5,567 nucleotides of DNA from JBEIFW01 sp044370695 (GTDB lineage: Bacteria > Actinomycetota > Acidimicrobiia > Acidimicrobiales > Ilumatobacteraceae), in the NCBI GenBank assembly GCA_044370695.1, contig JBILVB010000216.1, forward strand, positions 1-5,567. The letters are read 5' to 3'. Position 1 is the stretch's first letter. Each line of letters starts with the position of its first letter. Positions 1 through 5,567 of this stretch are shown in pieces. The notes below the pieces were generated by a model that was not told the origin of the DNA, did no database searches, and worked only from the letters and a program-made list of their open reading frames with translations. The translations under genes and the position numbers were made by a program.

Positions 1-1178
1 GCCATTCGTTCCACACCGGTCGGTGGGATTACGCCTACACCGGCGGCGACCCCAGCGGCGGCATGACCGGCCTGGCCGACAAGCGGGTCGCCGTGATCGG
101 CACCGGTGCCTCGGCCATCCAGTGCACCCCTCGCCTGGCGCGCGACGCACAGCACGTCTACGTGTTCCAGCGCACGCCGTCCTCGGTCGACTGGCGCCGC
201 AACCGCCCCACCGATGATGCCTGGTGGTCGTCGCTGGAGCCGGGCTGGCAGCGCCAGCGGCGCGAGAACTTCGACGCCATCTCGATGGGTCGCCGGGTCG
301 AGGTCGATCTCGTCGACGACGGTTGGACCGACATCTTCCGGGCCATCTCGTCGCCGAAGGGGGAGAACCGGCCCCGCACCCGCGAGGAGCGCGACCGCAT
401 CGTCGAGCTCACGGACTTCCGCAAGATGGAGGAGATCCGCAGCCGGGTCGACGCCACCGTCGCCGACCCGGAGACGGCCGAGTTGTTGAAGCCGTACTAC
501 CGCGTGATGTGCAAGCGGCCGACGTTCAACGACGAGTATCTCGAGTGCTTCAACCGCGACAACGTCACGCTGGTCGACGTCAGCGAGAGCAAGGGCGTCG
601 AGCAGATCACGCCGCGAGGCGTCGTCGCCAACGGCCAGGAGTTCGAGGTCGACCTGATCGTCTACGCCTCCGGGTTCGAGAGCTCACCGAACCTGCGGCG
701 TCGCACCGGTGTCGACGTGATCGGCCGTGACGGGGTGCACTACGACGACATGCGGGCGCGCGGGCTCAAGACGTTGCACGGCTTCTGCACGCGCGGCTTC
801 CCCAACCTGTTCTCGATCGGTATCTCGCAGAACGCCTTCAGCGTGAACATGACCTCGATGTTCGACGACCAGGCCCGCCACATCGCCTACATCGTCGCCG
901 AGGCCGTGGCGCGCGGCGCCCGCACCGTCGAAGCCTCCGAGGCGGGTCAGGACGCCTGGGCGGCACAACTCGCCTCGCCCCGCTCGTCGGGCGGCGACGG
1001 CAGCGGCGGGTTCCTCAAGTCCTGCACCCCCGGCTACTACAACAACGAGGGCCGCGCGAGCAGCGGCAACGCCTTCCTCGGCGCGTACCCCCGCGGCATC
1101 GCAGCGTTCAACCAACTCCTCGAGGACTGGCGCGCCGCCGGCGACCTCGACGGCCTCGAGCTGACCTTCGAGGCCTGA
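1..1178 (+). CDS. Flavin-containing (Baeyer-Villiger-type) monooxygenase, C-terminal part
   Basis: This is the C-terminal 391 residues of an FAD- and NADPH-dependent monooxygenase, a soluble enzyme type that inserts oxygen into ketones or oxidises other small substrates. The first complete codon is at base 3 and the frame is open to the window edge, so the start lies outside; the ATG at base 63 is internal. The fragment opens with FHTGRWDY, which fits the second half of the Baeyer-Villiger fingerprint (FxGxxxHxxxW[P/D]). The second Rossmann motif GTGASA follows at fragment residues 33-38, then the FQRTP segment that usually contacts NADPH. DLIVYASGF, at about residues 217-225, matches the late conserved D..hxA[ST]GF motif. 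The conserved tail includes CTPGYYNNEG, which I associate from memory with large-ring-ketone monooxygenases, though this does not fix the substrate. The N-terminal FAD-binding GxGxxG would be upstream. The gene ends 20 bases from the convergent stop codon of the next gene, and I see no strong terminator between them. Class is confident; substrate unknown. Confidence 0.
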   Translation, partial: HSFHTGRWDYAYTGGDPSGGMTGLADKRVAVIGTGASAIQCTPRLARDAQHVYVFQRTPSSVDWRRNRPTDDAWWSSLEPGWQRQRRENFDAISMGRRVEVDLVDDGWTDIFRAISSPKGENRPRTREERDRIVELTDFRKMEEIRSRVDATVADPETAELLKPYYRVMCKRPTFNDEYLECFNRDNVTLVDVSESKGVEQITPRGVVANGQEFEVDLIVYASGFESSPNLRRRTGVDVIGRDGVHYDDMRARGLKTLHGFCTRGFPNLFSIGISQNAFSVNMTSMFDDQARHIAYIVAEAVARGARTVEASEAGQDAWAAQLASPRSSGGDGSGGFLKSCTPGYYNNEGRASSGNAFLGAYPRGIAAFNQLLEDWRAAGDLDGLELTFEA

Positions 1179-4100
1179 CGCCGGTCCCCGAGGAGACGTC
1201 AGCGACGGGAGCCGTCCTCGTCGGCCGCGCCGGTCAGCGTGCTGCCCCGGCGAGCCAGATCGTCGGCGCCACCAGCGAGATAACCGCCACCGGCGCGCAC
1301 CGTGCGACCCCACGGGGCGAGCAGCGTGAACAACTCCTCGACGTCGTCGCCCAAGGCCCCCAGTGCTCGCTCGAGCGCAGCGTCGGTGCGAGCCTCGACC
1401 TCCTCGCGCAGCACCCGTCCGGTTTCGGTGAACTGCTCGTCGGCGTCGAGGAGCCCTCGCGAGCGGAGACGCTCGACACCGGCCCGCAGGTCGTCCTCCG
1501 ACCAGGCTCGGGTGCGGATGTAGGACTTGATCGGCAGTCCTAGGAACAACTCGGTGAGCAGGCCGATCTCGACGGCGTCGAGCCCGGCGGCCACCCATGC
1601 CGCCGTGTGGCTGTCACCACGGAACTCCCGAAGCAGGTCCCCGTGCCGCCACATGGCGCCGATGGGATCCTCGGGGATGCCGAGGCTGCGCAGACCGGCG
1701 AACAACGGCCGCCCTTCGGGGGTCAGCGTGTCGGTCATCCGGGCGAAGGACTCGGTGACCCGGGTCAGACCTTCCGGGGCGTCGCCGAGCAGCCGGCGGA
1801 GCTGGGCGATCGCTCCGGCGTCACGGGCCGCGCAAATGGTGGTGGCGTCGGTGCGGGTCCAGCCGTACGCAACCGCAGGGATCACGGCGGCCGGGTTGAA
1901 CACGGCGAACGCCGACGCGACCAACTCCCCGGGCACCTGCCCCATCACCGAGCCCCTGCTCGTGAAGTACGCAGGACCGTCCGGCAGAGCGACCCCTCCT
2001 GCCACGCCCGGGCTCGGGTTGAACCCCAACCGGACGTAGCCCTCGTGGCACTCGGGGGAGAAATACACCTGGCCGACGATCGGTTCGATCAGGGCCGCGA
2101 GGCGGCGGGCGGTGGGAGCGCCCGAGGAAGCAGCGATGGCAGGCACGAGGAGCTCCTAGATGCGGGTGACGGTACGGGGATCGGTCGGGTAGCCCTTGGC
2201 GGCCACGACCGCCTCGGCCCACGGGGTGAGCAGCGCGAGGAGTTCCTCGATGTCCTCGCCGATGGCTTCGAGGACCGACCGCTCGCCGGCATCGGTGGCC
2301 CATTCGACCGCCTCTCGGAAGCTGACCCCGTCCTCGGTGAAGGCAAGGGAGGAATCGATGATCCCCTTGTCCTGCAACGACGCATACGCAGTGTCCATGT
2401 CCTGCTCGGACCAGCCGCGGGTGCGGGTGTACACGCGGGAAGGCATTCGCCACCACAGCTCGATCAGCAATTGCGCCTCGACCGGGGACAACCCCGCCGC
2501 CGTCCATGCAGCGATGTGGGAGTCACCCCGGTGCTCTCGTACGAGATCGCAGGCACGCCACAGGTCGCCGAGCAGCGTGCCGGGCCACCCGAGCGACCGC
2601 AGCCCGGCGAACAGCGTGCGGCCTTCGAAGCGTGCGGCGTCGGCGCCTCGTCGCAACACCGCCGTGGCGCGCGCTGCGCCAGCCGGCTCGGGTCCGAGGA
2701 TGCGGGCGAGCGACGCAACCGCACCCCGCTCGCGGGCAGCGAGCAACGCAGCGGGGCCCGCCTTGGCCCAGGCCTCGTCGACGGCCGGCACCACGATCGC
2801 CGGGTTGAACACCCCGAAGGCGCTGGCGACGACCTCGCCGGCAACGCGGCCGAGGCACGCACCCCGGCTCCCGAAATAGGCGGGCCACCACGACAGGCCG
2901 TACTCGCTGTACGCCTCCTGGGCCTCAGGAGCGAAGTAGACGTTGCCGCAGATCGGCTCCACGGCGTCGCGCAAGCGTCGGGCGCGTTCGCGCAGGACGG
3001 CGTCGGGAAGGGTGCCCATACCGCAGGACGGTACCGTCCGCCCGCCGATGCTTCGCCACCCGCCGCTACGGTCGGGTCCATGGCAACCGTCGCCGTCGAG
3101 GTCGTCCGCGAGGTCAACACTGAACTCGTCGAGGCGATCACCCACCTGCTCCCGCAGCTCTCGCGGTCCTCGCCGGCGCCGACGGCGGCCGAGTTGGCCG
3201 AGATCGTCGAATCACCCGCCACGGTGTTGTTCGTATGCCGGGTCGACGGCGCCATCGTCGGCTCGCTGACGCTGGCGCTGTTCCGGATCCCGACCGGTTT
3301 GCGGGCGTGGATCGAGGACGTCGTCGTCGACGAAGCCGCCCGCGGCCACGGTGTCGGCGAGAAGCTGAACCGGGCTGCGCTCGAAGAGGCCGCCCGCCGG
3401 GGCGCGAAGACGGTCGATCTCACCTCCCGGCCGTCGCGTGAAGCGGCGAACCGGCTCTACCGGCGCATGGGCTTCGAGGCCCGGGAGACCAACGTCTATC
3501 GCTACGACCTGTGAGCGCCCGGTGAACCGAGGAGCGCCGATCGGCAATTCGGCGCTCCTCGTCTGACCGGAAGAGGCGAAACGAGATACCGAACCAGGTT
3601 GTGACGGCTCCGGGCCACACGGCGGTGGTGCGAAGGGTGCTGCCGCCGGACGATGGGCTGTAGCTCGTCGAGTTGGGCGAGGACATGAACCAACCGCCAT
3701 CGGCTGGACCGTTCAGCCGAGCAACGATGGCCGCCGCGACGACCGCGGGCCCAACGTCAATCGCAACGGACAACACCACCTTCTGGCCGTAGGTCATGCG
3801 CTCGTTGTTCCACCCCACATCCACCCGTAGCTCCGCCGGTCTATGCGCAGATGGTTTCGGTATCGCCGGGCGTCGCTTGGCGGGCCACGCCGTCGACCCT
3901 CGGTAGGATTGCGGTATGTCGTCGATCGAGCGTGTGGCGACGAAGCGGCGGCTCGATGAGCCGGACGAACCGTGGCGCTATTGGGCGACGCGGCCCGTTG
4001 CTGAGCGCCTCGAGGCGGTCGAGCAACTCCGACGCGAGCATCACGGGTGGTCCCTTGGAGCTGAACCCCGACTTCCAAGAGTTCTTGCGATCGTTCGTCG

Positions 4101-5567
4101 GACATGACGTTCGCTTCCTGATCGTCGGTGGGTACGCGCTTGCTGCCCACGGACATCCCAGGTACACGAAGGACCTCGACGTCTGGGTGTGGACCGACCC
4201 CTCGAACTCTCCACGTGTCGTTGCAGCGTTGGAGGAGTTCGGCTGAGGCGTACGAGCATCGCCTGATGGTCGACGTCGGTGGATTGCAGGTGCCGTTCGT
4301 CTCGGTCGACGACCTGCGCACCAACAAGCTCGCCACCGGACGACTTCGCGACCGCGCTGACGCTGCCGAACTCCCGCCGCCGGACGAAATTCGTTTCTGA
4401 CGTCGAAACGTAGACGAACGTCTACCGGTTTTCATTGGGAGCCTGACCGCGTCGCCGACTCGGGCTGCCTCCGAGCCCAGGGGCTCGGTGGGCAGGGGTG
4501 GCCTTACGACATGGCTGGGCGCCGCGAACTCGTCGAAGCGAGGCGGGACGTGATCTGTGCGATCGTCCGGCGGCACCGTGGCCGATCGGTCGCCATCTTC
4601 GGCTCGGTGGCTCGGGGTGATGAGTCGTCGACGAGTGCCATCGATTTCCTGGTCGATTTCGAGCCAGGTAGTTCGCTGTTCGACCTCCTACACCTCGCCG
4701 AGGAACTCGAGAGACTTCTGGGCGTCCCCGTCGATGTCGTCTCGGCCGGCGGGCCGAAGGATCGTGACGACCACATCCGGCGCGAGGCCGTGCCGCTGTG
4801 AGCAGAGGCGACGACCAGCGCGTCGCCGACCTACTCGAGGCGGCCGACGGACTGGCCTCGGTGATCGCAGTCGGCCGTCAGGCATTCTCCGCGAATCCCT
4901 TGCACCGCAGGGCTGCAGAGCGGCTGCTCGAGGTCATCGGGGAGGCGAGCACTGTGCTCAGCCACGAGTTCAAGGCGACCCGACCTGGCGTGGCGAGACG
5001 TCGGAGCCCTGAGGATCCTGCTCGCTCACCACTACCACCGCGTCGATGTCCGGTACTGGGGCGTACCCCGGGATCGATGCCGTCGTCCGTTCCAGCGGGA
5101 GGTTCACGGCTGCTCGCCAGGCGTCTCGCGGCGAGCTCTCGGCGCCCGTTGCGCCCACGACCGGGCGCCGCGTCGAGGGTGGAACAGGAGTGGCTGGTGG
5201 GTCGTTCGACCCTGGCGGCGGCCCGTCCCGGTGCGGTTCGGTCGAGAGGTGGGCGGTAATGGTGGGAAGAGAGGTCGCTTCGTCGTTGCCGCCGCCGTGA
5301 CGGCCGTGGCGAGCCTGCTCGCCGCCGGTACGGCGCATGCCTGGGGATCAGCGGTCCCGTGCCAGGGACGCATGGAGAGGCAGGTCTTCCGAGCGGTCGA
5401 CTCCAACGATCGCTCGGGGTACTTCCTGATGCCGAACGGTGGCTTCGAGACCGGTGCGAACGAGTGGCAACTGCGTGGCGGTGCCGCCGTCGTGACCGGG
5501 AACAACACGGTCCTACCCGGCGGCACGAGGAGCCTGCGAATCCCGAACGGGGCGGTGGCGCAGTCGC

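Overview
The window is GC-rich throughout, with strong G/C bias at third codon positions, GTG and TTG starts, actinobacterial-type TANNNT -10 boxes placed 6-8 bases before start codons, and protein families best known from Actinomycetota (SCO6745-like proteins, a secreted NGGFE-type protein). A high-GC actinobacterium, possibly of the Acidimicrobiia, is the most likely source. The class is a guess; the phylum is reasonably supported.

Layout. (1) 1-1178, plus: the C-terminal part of a Baeyer-Villiger-type flavin monooxygenase, cut by the window edge. (2) 1199-3019, minus: two tandem paralogues of the SCO6745-like family in an operon (upstream copy 2156-3019, downstream copy 1199-2146), convergent with the monooxygenase. 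(3) 3020-3079: a compact 60-base divergent control region with a perfect 14-base palindrome and two -10 boxes that would give leaderless transcripts. (4) 3080-3514, plus: a GNAT N-acetyltransferase followed by a strong hairpin (3528-3561). (5) 3420-3824, minus: a probable small two-helix membrane protein whose reading frame runs through that hairpin into the antisense of the acetyltransferase. (6) 3916-4400, plus: a small protein with a likely leaderless promoter, overlapped by a nucleotidyltransferase gene that has lost its middle. (7) 4511 to about 5116, plus: an MNT nucleotidyltransferase / HEPN RNase pair of the toxin-antitoxin type, joined by a four-base GTGA overlap. (8) From about 5249 to the edge, plus: the start of a secreted protein with a signal peptide. 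The roughly 130 bases between the HEPN remnant and the secreted protein show no recognisable feature.

The most interesting part is 3916-5116. Two different nucleotidyltransferase-based, toxin-antitoxin-like modules lie head to tail, and each is damaged in its own way: an internal deletion with frame change in the first nucleotidyltransferase, replacement of the first catalytic aspartate by alanine at exactly the expected place in the MNT protein, and a frameshift in the HEPN gene just before its RX4HXY active site. This looks like a decaying toxin-antitoxin island rather than a new working system. The substitution in the MNT antitoxin, in cis with a broken HEPN toxin, fits loss of toxin followed by relaxed selection on its antidote. 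The genes on the left look intact and metabolic or unknown in role.
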